Of a DNA stretch of 64,000 nt, positions 32,865 through 44,580 are shown piece after piece. The notes below the pieces were generated by a model. That model searched no databases and was not told where the DNA came from. It saw only the letters and a list, made by a program, of their open reading frames with translations. The stretch's first letter is position 1. Each line of letters begins with the position of its first letter. The translations under genes and the position numbers were made by a program. This DNA comes from Sophora flavescens (Eukaryota > Streptophyta > Magnoliopsida > Fabales > Fabaceae): positions 49,439,667 through 49,503,666 of the forward strand of contig CM061067.1 of assembly GCA_030762895.1 (NCBI GenBank). The letters run 5' to 3'.

Positions 32865-35800
32865 TGTAACACCCGATTTTCCACTGTTTACTATTTTTAT
32901 ATCAGTAAAATAAATAGAAACGTTTATAATTTTATTTTTAAACCTAGAAAATGATTTTGGTTAAACCAAGGTCATATTCATACTCTACTTTACCGTGGAG
33001 AGATACGATTCGATTTTGGGTCGAAAATTCAGACGGAACCCGGTCTGCGTTTTCGCTGACAGTAAGATTTTACTGCTCAAATGACATAATTTTGACTCGT
33101 GAACGAAACACTTAAGGTTTTTATAAAATTTCCAAATTCTTTGGCTATTTTAAAATTTTTCACTTAAAAAGTGAAATAATATATATTATGCGGGCGTTAT
33201 ACGAAATCAGGTAAACGACGGAGCTGAAAACGGGATTTGCGGGATCAGCTAACTGATAAATAGGATGTCAGATCATGCTGAGCCACCATGGATGAGTCAC
33301 AAGATGACTATCAAGTGTAATGATTACTTTTTAGGGGAAATGACCATTATGTCCTTATGGTTGATTTTAATTACAAATTAACCTAAAGCAAGATTACACC
33401 TTTGTCCTTGGAATTTTGGCATATTGACCCTTTTGCCCTTGAAACTCATGGCCCCAAGGATGCCAAGAGGCCCAACTTCACACCTATTTAAGGAGCACTT
33501 CATCTTCTCCAACAGTTTGCTCTTTTTTTCTCGATTAAAGTGTTAGGTTTCCATAGCTCATTTTGTGGAGGAAGTGTTAGATTTATAGACAATTTCTTAA
33601 TTCCAAGAGGTAAACCATTCTCATCATCCTTATTTAGCATCATGTTCTTCATTGAATTTTTCATTTTGAAGTCTTTTTCAATATGATGCATTTTAGGGTT
33701 TCTAGATTCAAAAATTTATAGAAAATCATAGGAAAATCCATTTGACATGAAACCAATTTCTATAATCCTATTATTAACTCTATATTCTATATCTAGAAGC
33801 TTGCATCAAACAAAATTTTCTAACCCTTAAAACCTAAAGAGGCCGAACCTATACTCTAGAAAACTAGGGTTTTGTTCCAATTTTTCCTAACTAGTTTGTC
33901 ATGATTCAATCTTATTAGTTGAATAGGCATTGAATCTATATTGTTTGAACCAAATGAAGGTCTCTAAGTCATTTTATTGATCATGGCCTAAATTCATTTG
34001 ATGAGGGATTGGAAGATTTAAATTCAATCTTTATGCCATGATCATTGATTTAGGGTTTCAAGTGATTATCAATCACTAATCCAAGAGTTTAGAAATTTTA
34101 TGGATTTTAAACCCCAAACATAGCCCTTGACCAAAACCAACATGTAGGATTTTAGGCTTGATTTATTTGTTTGTTTGTTGATTGATTGTTATGTTTAATG
34201 AAGGATAAGCTAAGTTATCGAATACGCGTGTTATCAACGTCGTTTGGATTTCCGACGAATTGTTTCTCCAAGATATTCTGATTTCAGGTAAGGGGAGTAC
34301 CTGAAGGATTTTTCCGATAGCTGTATGTAATTTGTTTGAGGTCTGTATATTTTATTTGGTGTGTTAATTATTTTCTGTAGTGTGAAATCATCTATTTTAC
34401 AATTATCTACTTTTAAATATTTATTTACCTGCATTTAATTGTTATTGTATGTTGTTGCATGTCATTAATTGATATCTGCTTTATTGTTGACATGATTGTT
34501 ATTGATGTGGTTTGTGGATTGAAAAGCCTGACAGTGGTCAGTACTCAATTAATAATGAGGTTAAGAGCATTAAAAAGTTTTTTACGGAAAATGAGTTTTT
34601 AATTAGTGGAAAATGTGGAAAATAGTAATATAATATTACTTAAGTATTTTAGTTGGTTGAAAATTTGAAAATTTTGAAAATAATATTATTTTAATCATTT
34701 AACAACGAAAGAGCGTTTTATGAGCCATAGTGAGGACGTAATCGTGAAAATATTTTAGCCCTGCTAATTTTCACCTGAGTAAAATATAAATATTAGAAGA
34801 CAATATTTTAAGTGAAAAAGTTTCAAAAATAATTTATTACAATGTTGGAAAAATTAATTTACGACAAAAAGTTCTATTTTTACCTAAATGCGTCTTAAAA
34901 CAGCAAACGACGGACAATTCCGTCAATATTTACCAAAGTGTTTTTAAAGAGGGTATTATTGAGAATTTGTCTCAAATAAGGTTTTACAGTTCAAATTATT
35001 GATTTTTGAACAAAAATAAGTTTGAAGGAATTTTGTTAAGTTTACAAAACGAACTTCCAACATAAAAGGATTTTCGGTAAACATCGAGTTATTTCCATCA
35101 ACTTGGATAGGTTGAGGAAACTTTGATTTTGTTTTGTATTTCACAGAACGAAAATGGTTTAAACAAACCTAGCAACCGAGACATCGGGTCTAGAGTTCTA
35201 TGATATGGACCCGGGGTCCGAAAAGTGAAGTTATGGACTAGATGTCCTATAAAAATCTATATTGATTTTTGTGCGCCAAAATCTACAAATCTAAATCTGG
35301 TGCATGGGTCTAGATTTCATGATTTGAACATTTTTTTACTTGGAGTCTGTTTGATTGGTTTGGACTTGGAGTCCTTTTAATTGGAATGGTTGTTTAACTT
35401 AAATGTTTAAACCTTGATTTAGTCGTGAGCCTTTGAGCCTCGACAAGGAAAGAATGAACACAAAGAAAATTACGTGAACAAAATGTTTTACATGCATTTT
35501 ACATTTTTCTGTGGCAAATGTGCCTAAAGATTTTATGCATGGTACCTTGGTAGGTATCCATGTTATGAGATACATTTCACCTTTGGGTGAAATGAATGGG
35601 GGTCTAGGAAAGGCCAGGCTAATTACGACTATTTCGGGAGCTCGGATATTACTCATATTTTATAGGCCGAGTTAATTACAACTATCGTTGGATGTTCTTG
35701 TGAACTACTTACGATGATGGTTGGAGCTCGTATCCTACTAAGTTATTTACTTAAATAGTTGGAACTCGGAACCTTGATAGGCCAAATAATTTAAAACTTG

Positions 35801-36497
35801 CATTATCTGGCAACGTTTATATTATGCCTTATTCGGAAATGAGAGCCTGATCAGCTCATTTATTTGTTGGCTGGAGCTCCGGAGATTAGGTATCAAAGTT
35901 AGTTGATGAATATTGAAGTGCCATGGTTTTTAAAATGGCTATGACTGTGGGGTATGAAACCCTTTGATAAATATATTGTTTATCTTTGAATATTCATGTT
36001 AAATGGTATTTGAGAGTCGTGCATCTGGTTATCATTTTAAAATCCATATATTGGAACTCACCCTTGCATATACATGTTCTTCTGTCTTTGCTATTGTACC
36101 TTGGTACACGAATGTAGATGTTGTAGAAGAATTCCTTAACTCACTTGGAGACTTAAGTCCAGATTGCGGAAGAGATGTGTGATCATGGGGATGATCATGA
36201 GGTTTTATCAGTAAGTATCTTGTAGAGCGACCAGCTTAGGATTTTCTTTGGGTGGTATGTTTTGAGAAAGTTTGTCTAGGTGTGTTGAAAACCTTTATAT
36301 GGTTTAAAATTCTTTTGTGAATACTATGTTTTAATTTTACTATTGTGATGTGTTATGTATCGAAGTATTCAGGAGAAATTGTTTTACACCCAGATTTTTA
36401 ACTACAAATAAAATAATTTTCCAAAAGAAACCAACAAAATTATTTTTAATTTATTTCCGCATGTGTTCGTATAGTAATGCCCAAGGGGGGTGTTACA
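32865..36497 (+). mobile_element. 3.6-kb solo LTR with perfect TSD
   Basis: Begins TGTAACACCCGATTTTCC and ends AAGGGGGGTGTTACA. TATAT flanks both sides (32860-32864, 36498-36502). Contents match the sister LTRs: GACGGAACCCGGTCTGCG (about 33032), ACGACGGAGCTG (33216), TATTTAAGG promoter-like box (33486), GGCCGAAC (33841), CCTGACAGTGGTCAGT (34527), CCGAGACATCGGG (35177). No internal region, so a solo LTR. It lacks the LTR-internal ORF found in two related LTRs. Confidence 0.87.
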
Positions 36498-38345
36498 TAT
36501 ATTATTTTATATTATTTTAATTGGAGTGATTAATTATCTGAATGTTTATTTTAGTTAGTTTAGTTTGAGTGGTTTTATTTACTCTTTTAAAATTATATTA
36601 TTGAGTGCGCTAGCACTGCCTTATTGCAGTGTATGCACGCTTACTAGACAATAATGTTATGTTATTGTCAATATTAATATTTGTTTAGGAAAATATTTTA
36701 AACATTATGATTTAAAGAAATTAACATTTAGATTTTATTCTATTTAATTTTAGATTTGATAATAAACTGGTTTGACATTAATCGAAGGTTAATTTAGGAT
36801 CATTGGTTTTCTTGGTTAATCAATTTAACCATCAATCTTTACTTTATTTTGAATTTTGAAAGTATATATTTGTCACCCATTGTTTATAGATCTAATGGTC
36901 AATATTATTTCCCTTTTTCTAAAATCAATTTTAACCACACTTTTTACCTATTTTGACTAAAAGGAAAAGAAAATAGAATTTGTCTCCTTATCTCTCCTCC
37001 TTCACGCATCAAACCCCCCTTATTTTCCGTTCTTCCCTCCTCACTTCATATAGCACCCACACCTTCTTCCTCCACATTTCTTCTTCTCCTCCCTTGCGCC
37101 AGTCACCCTTAGTCGCCCCTGGGACGCCGCTCGTCACGCCGCCCTGCACAACCGTCGCTGCTCAGAGCCGCACCACCACCCCTCGCGTCTGGTTCGATCT
37201 GCTCAGACTGCCTCGCCTGTGCATGCATCCTCCGCCATCTTCGCCGCATGAACCGCCTTTCCCAGCCACAGTAGACATCGTGTCGTCGCCTCCTAGCAGC
37301 CGACTATGGTGGTTCAGCCACCCTTATCTTCTTCTATGAGGTTTCGCTTTGTTTTGGTCCATGAATGTTTTGGAAAACCCCATTGCCGCCGTCTGCCGCC
37401 ACACCGGTTGGCTTTCCAGCCACCATGTCATCTCCTCTTCACCATGGGTAAGTGTTTACCCCTAATTTCTTCTAGTTTCAAAAACCCCCAAATTGATTTT
37501 GAAACCCTAGCCCTAGCTCTTTGATTTCATGCTGAAATTTTAAATTAAAACTTGTTTTTATGCAATTAGGACTATGAAATTAGTGTTTTCCTAAACCAAT
37601 TTCATTATTCTTTAGTTAAAATGAGTTTTCCCCAAATCGATTTATGAACCCTAAAACCCCAATCTAATTTTATTTGAAATTGGTTCTATTTTTGTGAAAT
37701 TAACTACGTTTTATTGCAATTAGGACCTCTAAGTTGTGATTTCTAAGTTTAATTTCATGATTCTCTCATCAAATCAAAGTTTCCCAATTTTCTAATGAAA
37801 CCTCTTTTGCCGAAATGGATTTCTTTGGAAATAAATTCTGTTTTGTTAAATTAAAGGTTTTAGATTATTAGATTGTACGTTTGCTTGGATGAGCGGGTTT
37901 TGTGTTTTTGGGAGCTGATAGAAACTGTCCGCACCTATCGTAAGGTGTTAGAGGAAACTGTAACGAATGATATTTTTCTGGTCTTCAAAGGTAAAAGGAG
38001 TTTGCCTGAGGAGTTTATTGGCTAGTCAAGTACCCTGTGTGTTTGATTGAAAATATGTTGAGTTGAAAATGTGTTTTGATATTATTTGGAATTGTTGATT
38101 TGATATATGTTGTTGTTGAGTTATGTATGTATTGAATGATATTACTGTATTGCTTGATTGTGATTGGCTGAGGGCATGACACTGGTCATTGCTTGTTAAA
38201 AAGACTAAGATATTTAAATTACCTTGAATGTTGAAAGTGACAAGATAGAAAAAATTAGGAAGAGGAAAGAAAACGGAAAATGACCAAAAGTTATGGGATT
38301 TATTCAAAGGATTTTGAAAGGAAAAGTGTTTTTGAAAATAAGGTT
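36498..38345 (+). other. LTR L2 interior with a GC-rich leader-like stretch
   Basis: A pyrimidine- and GC-rich block (36980-37460) gives a 119-aa frame rich in Ser, Pro and Thr (36980-37339), but it shows no domain and looks like a transcribed LTR leader. It is followed by AT-rich sequence with CTGTCCGCACC (37926), AAAGGAGTTTGCCTGAGG (37993) and GGGCATGACACTGGTCAT (38172), landmarks seen in the sister LTRs. No gene supported. Confidence 0.5.
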
Positions 38346-39606
38346 TGAGACGCCTCGACGTCCCATTAAAGAAAACCCAAAATAATAAGACATAATTTCG
38401 TTATTATCGTTAAGCGGATATATTAAAATAGCGGAAATTTAAAAACTTAAAATATACACAAAATATACACATCAAGACCTGATGAAGTACTGTAGAGGGA
38501 ATCCCATCAGTAGGATTCCAAAATGTACAAACTGATAATCAAACAAAATAAAAACAACATCCTAAAGAGACAAGACGCACTGGCCATAGACTCTGTACTC
38601 AACTATAAGGATCCACTGTTCGTCCTCCAACGTCTGGCTCATACGGGGTCCCATCAAGCTCCTCCATAGCTGGCTCCCCTATCACGATCACATAAAAAAA
38701 AATGCAATATAGAGAAAACAGGGATAAGAAACCATATAACATCACACGTGGAAAGGGTTTAGCTACATTTAATAAAATAATGGCACATTAAACATCCGTC
38801 TCTAAGGTATGGGTATATATATATATATAACACAATCATCCTCAATCCACATCTAGGATCTTTCCTCTACCCTTCATCATGATGCAATGTAAATGTTGTA
38901 TAATATATAATAATCTCATCAAGTATCAGTCATATCCGGATATCACATCAATATAATCGACACGTTCCAGAGTCCCTGGCGCACACCCTCGTCCGAGGAT
39001 GGAGGGTGCCCACGCAAAGAAATGGCACTATAGCTACACAATCCGGTGCACACCTCTGAACCCCAGTTAGGGTGCTCATGCAACGCATGAACTATAGCTG
39101 CGACTAAAATGAAGTCATCTCTAGACGGTCCGCCATTAGCTTATCCCCGGGAATTCTCCCTCCAAGGCATATACCCCACTCGACCATGTTTCAGGTCCAC
39201 TCAACCATGTTTCAGGTCCCTCATATCACAGACCATGTTTCATGTCACCCCCTAGTGCCCTAACTGCTCATCATAATCTCATAGATAACCTCAAAACAAT
39301 CTCATCTCATCAATCTTAGTCTCATATCACGATAATCATCTCGGTTAGGCACTGCTATCACATATCGTATGCAATCCACAATACATCCTCACGTCTCAAC
39401 ATAGCTTATGATTCACTCAATCCTCTAAGCACAATCTTAACACTCATCATATCATCACAATCATCATCATATTTCCTCATGTCATTAATTCCATAATAAT
39501 AAATATAAACACTTTCAAAAATAATTATAAATTCATGTTATCATACATCAAGTACCAATATCAAGTCAACCAGTCAAACATGCAATCATTGCGTAATAAA
39601 ATAATC

Positions 39607-39672
<66 letters not shown>

Positions 39673-40839
39673 TAACGACGATAAATGCACAATTTCTATA
39701 TCATTGTCGGTACCACTAAGTAGTCCCCAATGTGGTATAGATATTGTCCGTTACTCGCTCTCGTGTAGGGTTTAGGTCGCCCTACGCCATTATGGAATTA
39801 AATGTAACCATGTCGTAATCGACTTTAAATAGTTTCTTTCCCCAACCTGAAGAGTCGTACGATGCTCGAAATGAAGCAAAACGAGACTTCCTCTCACTTT
39901 CTCAATTCTGCCCTGCGTGACTCTAGGGACTCGAGGCTTCCAAAAATTCACCCAAGCATCACATTACGAAGCACACGTCACCATGAGTTCATATTCGAAA
40001 ACGGAATTGAATTCCGACAAACAAAACAGAAGATATTACGAGAAACATAACGAACGGAGTTTCAACATAAAAGAGGATGATTTACCTTCGGTTTTTGAAG
40101 AAAAGGAGAAGAGAAGAAGATAGATATCCTTGCTACGATCACAACCACGTACTCCGTTTCGCGATTGGACGATCGAAAATCTCATTACTCTCACTAGAAG
40201 CTCTTTTCTCTCTAAGATTTCTCTCTCCCTCTCTCTAAAACCTCTCCTTTCTGTTTCTCAGTTGCTCTCTACTCTCTGCTTTTGTTTTTCGTTTGGTGGC
40301 TAAGTGACTTATGTCATTTAAGCCACCTTTTATTTTTACAAGTTCACGTGCCCACGCTTGAGCGTGGGAATTGCCAAAGCTTGAGCGTGGAAAGCCACCG
40401 CGCCATGCATCCACTCACAGTCTGCCACGTAAGCCCTGATGACACATGACAAGTCAAAGCATCACCCCTGTCTGGTTGACTTGGGTGCTTGAGTGTTGTT
40501 GTAACCACGCTAGAGCGTTGACTTCTGACAAAAAGTCAACTCTTTGCGTTCAGGGTCCGTTCGATGTCCGATTGCGCTCAAATTTGAGATATAGGCTCAT
40601 TAGGACCTAATAAACAACCTAAAACCATCAAAAAGGCCTAATCTCAACTCTAACTCCAAAATTCTTATTCCATACTCAAACATCTCAAAGACGCTAACTG
40701 GGAAACCTTAATTGGTCTCTAAGTTCAAACTCACCCGAAAAAGTTGCGTACTTTCCATGAAAAGGTTCCTAGACCTTAATCCAAGTCTTAAACATGTTTC
40801 TCTTATGTAAAACAAAATCATAAAAACCAGGATGTTACA
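38346..40839 (-). repeat. 3' LTR of the chromovirus
   Basis: 2,494 bp, minus strand TGTAACATCCTGG...GGCGTCTCA. Contains a long AT microsatellite (39614-39670), a smaller TA run (38817-38830) and near the U3 side perfect or near-perfect palindromes CCACGCTTGAGCGTGG (40351-40366). It is about 1 kb longer than the 5' LTR copy, which has an internal deletion. Confidence 0.9.
39614..39670. repeat. (AT)n microsatellite
   Basis: About 57 bases of alternating TA in the chromovirus 3' LTR; absent from the deleted 5' LTR. Confidence 0.96.
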
Positions 40840-40843
40840 TTAC

Positions 40844-40860
40844 TACCCCCCCCCCCTTAA
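40844..40860 (-). other. polypurine tract of the chromovirus
   Basis: On the minus strand TTAAGGGGGGGGGGGTAGTA directly precedes the 3' LTR start (TGTAACATCC at 40839). It would prime plus-strand DNA synthesis. Confidence 0.85.
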
Positions 40861-41871
40861 AAGAAATTTCGCCCTCGAAATTTTGTAGGGGTTACATGCA
40901 ACATCAACTCCACTGTGCACTCTGCTACATTTATCAAAAACATGAACTGTTCTCTTAGACTGTCCATCAATCTGAGGATGATTAGTAGAACTCATCCTCA
41001 ACTTTGTTCCCAAAGCATTGTGTAACTGTCTCCAAAATCTAGATGTAAACCTAGGATCTCGGTCGGAGACAATACTTGACGGCACACCGTGCAATCTCAT
41101 AACTTCCTTGATGTAGATCTGGGTCAACTTTTCAAGACTTTAACTCTCACCAATAGGTAGGAAGTGAGAATACTTCGTCAATCTATCAATGATAACCCAA
41201 ATTGCATTAAACCGCTTCGGAGTTCGTGGTAATCCAACCACAAAGTCCATCGCTATGCTATCCCACTTCCACTCTGGGATATCCAAGGACTGCAACAACC
41301 CTGCGGGCTTTTGATGCTCTATCTTATATTTCTAACACACTAAACATGATAAAACATAATCAGCCACTTCTTTCTTCATCTTTGGCCACCAAAACATCTT
41401 CTTCAAGTCTTGGTACATCTTGGTGGCTCCTGGGTGGAAACTCAGCTTACTTTTATGTGCCTCCTCTAAGATCATCTTCCTAATCTCTAAGTCCTCTGGC
41501 ACATATATCCTGTCTCTAAACCTTATCACCCCATCTAATCATTTCCTAAACTCTGAAACCTTACCCTTATCTATACCTCGATTCACTTCTAGCAAATATT
41601 CATCCTGACCTTGCTTACCTTTAAGATCTCTCAAAAACTCACTACTGATGGTGATCATACCTAAGCATATTCTATCCTCAATCAAATCCATACCTAGGTT
41701 CAAATCTCTAAACTGTTCAAGCAACTCCATCTCTTTCACCATCATCGCGGACACGTGCAAGGATTTAGGACTTAGTGCATCCACCACAACATTAGCCTTC
41801 CCTGTATGGTATTATAGATCAAACTCATAGTCCTTAACGAATTCCATCCATCTACGCTGCCTCATGTTCAG
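40860..41871 (-). pseudogene. chromovirus RNase H tail and integrase, truncated
   Basis: Reading down from 41871: the end of RNase H (VVVDALSPKS, about 41800-41760), the integrase HHCC zinc-binding region (HKSKLSFHPG, about 41455-41420; CLVC near 41340), then the catalytic core with WDSIAMDF (first Asp, about 41265) and VSDRDPRF (second Asp, about 41070). The block where the catalytic Glu belongs reads DGQSK, so Glu is replaced by Lys. Soon after, the frame changes and integrase stops at the polypurine tract; the C-terminal domain and chromodomain are missing. Stops at 41538-41536 and 41331-41329 also break it. Integrase would insert element DNA; this one cannot. Confidence 0.85.
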
Positions 41872-43289
41872 TGATAAGCCTCTGGCTTATCTAGTTTTAT
41901 AACTAGATAGACTGTGGTTTCTGTGCTAATCATTTGAGTTCAATCTCGTTTTCGCCCAAATTTGGCCTTGTTTTGTTCCTAAGTTAGACTTTGACTCGTT
42001 CTAGCCAATTTTTGTAGTTTTTAGTCTATTATGAGTAGAATTACGCTTTTTGTTCTTTTTTTATTGTTTTAGGTTAGAAGTGAAGCTCCAAGAGTCAAGG
42101 AAGCACTTCGAGTCAAGAAAACAGTGGAAATTTCCATTCTGGAGATACTCGCCCCCCGAGTGGATGCTCGCCTCGCGAGCCTGAAGATCAGCAAAACAGC
42201 AACAGTCATCAATTCTGGCTCGCCACGCGAGAGGCTTCTCGCCTCGCGAGATCCTGAAGACCCTAGAAGACAGAGACCATCACGGTCTAGCCGTGATGAA
42301 GGTCACGGCTGTGACAGATTAAGGTTTGAAGACTCCCCCCGCGAACACACTCTTGCCTCGCGAGAATCCAATTTGAAAGCACGCCAAAACTAATGTTCGC
42401 CTCGCGAAAGATTGTTCGCCTCGCGAGCGGGCGAGAACCAGAATCCCTATTTATAGGTTGTTCCAGATCAGAAGAGGAAGATCCGAATCCTAGTAGTTTT
42501 TCCACTGTATAGAGTAGTTTTAGGTCGAATCCTTGTTTCTGGAGCTGCGTCTCCTCTTTTCTTTTTCTTATTTTACCATGGTGGTTATGTCCGATTGTTT
42601 GTCTATGAGCATGAGGAACTAATCCCCTCGTCTAAGGGAACAATGAAGCCACCCATGGCAGTGTAGATTCGATGTGATGTATGTCTTTCTCCCTTTTTCT
42701 CAATTAATGTTTTCCAATTCTGATTTGATTGTGTTGATCATATGTATGCGTGATTGACTTGTTAATGTTGATGAGGCTTAGTCAGTGATTCGTGTTTAGA
42801 ACTTGAATTGGGATCATCAATCGAATATTGCACGAGAGTGAGTAGGAGGTCGGTGCAACCTTATAGGGAACAAGAATTAACAGAGTTTGATGATTAGGAT
42901 TATGAGACCTAGTAAGTAATTAATCCAATCTTCGAATACGTCCTAATGAGCACGACAGTGGATTTAGGAGAATTTGGGGGTCCCGGTTGACATTGTAATT
43001 GAACTTAGGGAGGAATTCATCATCACTTGGGTATACATGATTGGGTAGGTGGATTTGTGACCGTAGACATTTTAATTCCTGATTTTTAGTTAATTAGCTT
43101 TATTTGATTTGTTATTTGAATTGCAATCTTAATCTCTCTCTCAACCACTTTCCTCGCTTGACCAACGTATCTAATTTCCCGCGAATTAGTTGAATTGGTA
43201 GCCCAATCCTTGTGTTCGACCTCGGTAAATTCTTACCGTGTTTATTTTATTACTTGCGACGACCCGGTACACTTGCCGATGACTCAACA
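41872..43289 (+). repeat. 5' LTR of Athila-like element A
   Basis: TGATAAGCCTCTGG...GACTCAACA. Starts with two overlapping perfect hairpins (41873-41891 and 41889-41908). A cluster of CG-rich palindromes (TCGCCTCGCGA types, 42150-42435) precedes a TATA-like TATTTATAGG (about 42449). The identical copy is 46344-47760. Confidence 0.92.
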
Positions 43290-43295
43290 AGTTTT

Positions 43296-43313
43296 TGGCG
43301 CCGTTGCCGGGGA
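43296..43313 (+). other. primer-binding site of element A
   Basis: TGGCGCCGTTGCCGGGGA, six bases after the 5' LTR. It is complementary to the 3' end of tRNA-Asp, the usual primer of Athila elements. Confidence 0.85.
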
Positions 43314-43425
43314 TTGGCACAACCAATTTTCCTAATTTTTAGGGAAGTTTGATTATTTGGTTAAGTTATTTTTATTTTCATTTTTATTTTTATTCACTAT
43401 TATCTCTCTACTTCTTTGATTCCAC

Positions 43426-44580
43426 TTGGTCTTGCCTTGTTTTGTATGCGAGATACACGAGGGAATGCTTCCGGGTTGCGAAAATTGTAATGGAGACCAT
43501 TACACTCATAACTGTCCGTTCTACTTCTCTCAAGAATATGTGGACTCATGCCATAATTTCTATGACAGCGTGCCCCAGAACAACTATCAGAGTCAGAATC
43601 AGTATTGGGGTTATATGAGGAGAGACCATCCGGGTTTCGCTTGGAGTGATGCTCAACATAATTGGCAACCACAACCTCAACAGAATTGGCAACCACAACC
43701 TCAACAGAACTGGCAACAACAACCTCAACAGGATGGTGGAAGACAACCTTGGGAGTTGGCTCTTGAGAGGACAAATGCGGCAATTGAGAAGTTGGCAATC
43801 TATACAGGCACAGCATTTGAGAAGGCGAATGCGGCAATAGAGAAGTTGGGTCAGCTCGCAAAGCAACTAGATGAGCGTCTCCCAGGCACTTTCCCAGGTG
43901 ATACCGAGAACAACCCTAAGAACCAATGCGAAGCCATAACAACTAGAAGCGGTAGGGTGTTGGGATCTAACTGGGATGCAACTAGTTCTCAGGGAGTTGA
44001 GGAAGACAAGGCCCCGGAACAACCACATGTTGAGGAAGAGCAACCTGAGAAAGAGGAATTGACAAGTGACAAGGCCCCAGAACAACCACATGTTGAGGAA
44101 GAGCAACCTAAGGAAGAGGAGTTGGCAAGGGACAAGGCATCGGAGCAAGAGGGGAGAGTTCAAAATGAAGATAAAGTGGTAGTGGACTCCACCATGCTTG
44201 CCGAGCAATCTGATTTTGCTGCATTAAATAAATATGTTGGCTTGCATGCATGTGTGGACACTGGTAAGTTAGTCCCTCCCACTTGTATGACACACTTCCT
44301 CGTGAAAACACCATTTGACCCGAGAGGAAGTGAGTTCATAATTGCAGAGGTCAATGGAGTTTTCACACACGGGCCAGGTGGAATTATGGGAAGAGCTGTA
44401 TTGCTTCTGCAAGGGCCACTTCAGAAACCATGGGATCCGGGTGGAGGATCTCACATGATGAGAGTCTCTTGGCCCTTATGCCACAGGCTGTGGGATCCAG
44501 GTGGATGCTTCTTAATAAGTCAAGCTAGTGACGTTAAAGAAGCGCTTATTGGGAGGCAACCCAAGCTAGGTATCCTTTAA
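43426..44580 (+). CDS. gag-derived ORF of element A, 384 aa
   Basis: One open frame, much shorter than a full Athila gag-pol. It begins near the gag zinc knuckle (CENCNGDHYTHNC, about residues 19-31), so the capsid is missing. Then come an asparagine/glutamine-rich repeat (QNWQPQPQ three times, about 43662-43730), a coiled-coil-like stretch with NAAIEKL twice, CEAITTRSGRVL (about 43927-43962), and 21-residue acidic repeats DKAPEQPHVEEEQP (period 63 bp: 44005, 44068, partly 44131). The last 120 residues match nothing I recognise and end in EALIGRQPKL, where the DNA forms the shared hairpin at 44549. The start is uncertain; ATG 43426 is the first in frame. The product might bind element RNA through the knuckle. 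Confidence 0.65.
   Translation: MVLPCFVCEIHEGMLPGCENCNGDHYTHNCPFYFSQEYVDSCHNFYDSVPQNNYQSQNQYWGYMRRDHPGFAWSDAQHNWQPQPQQNWQPQPQQNWQQQPQQDGGRQPWELALERTNAAIEKLAIYTGTAFEKANAAIEKLGQLAKQLDERLPGTFPGDTENNPKNQCEAITTRSGRVLGSNWDATSSQGVEEDKAPEQPHVEEEQPEKEELTSDKAPEQPHVEEEQPKEEELARDKASEQEGRVQNEDKVVVDSTMLAEQSDFAALNKYVGLHACVDTGKLVPPTCMTHFLVKTPFDPRGSEFIIAEVNGVFTHGPGGIMGRAVLLLQGPLQKPWDPGGGSHMMRVSWPLCHRLWDPGGCFLISQASDVKEALIGRQPKLGIL
44549..44564 (+). other. hairpin TTGGG-AGGCAA-CCCAA, element A
   Basis: Five-pair stem with the loop AGGCAA at the end of the gag-derived ORF. Element B has the same motif at 53206-53223 with a six-pair stem. Both are preceded by GCGCTT. Confidence 0.75.

Noticed and set aside
36980..37524. 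Ser/Pro-rich frames in LTR L2
   Set aside because: They come from a pyrimidine-rich leader of the LTR; composition explains the open frame and no domain is visible.
42124..42393. 89-aa frame in element A LTR (and 46503-46865 in the other LTR)
   Set aside because: Open only because of the CG palindromes; it lies in the U3/R part and reads through the dyads without domain content.
43400..43861. Antisense frame with VVEVVVAN repeats
   Set aside because: Reverse complement of the QNWQPQPQ repeat of the element A ORF.
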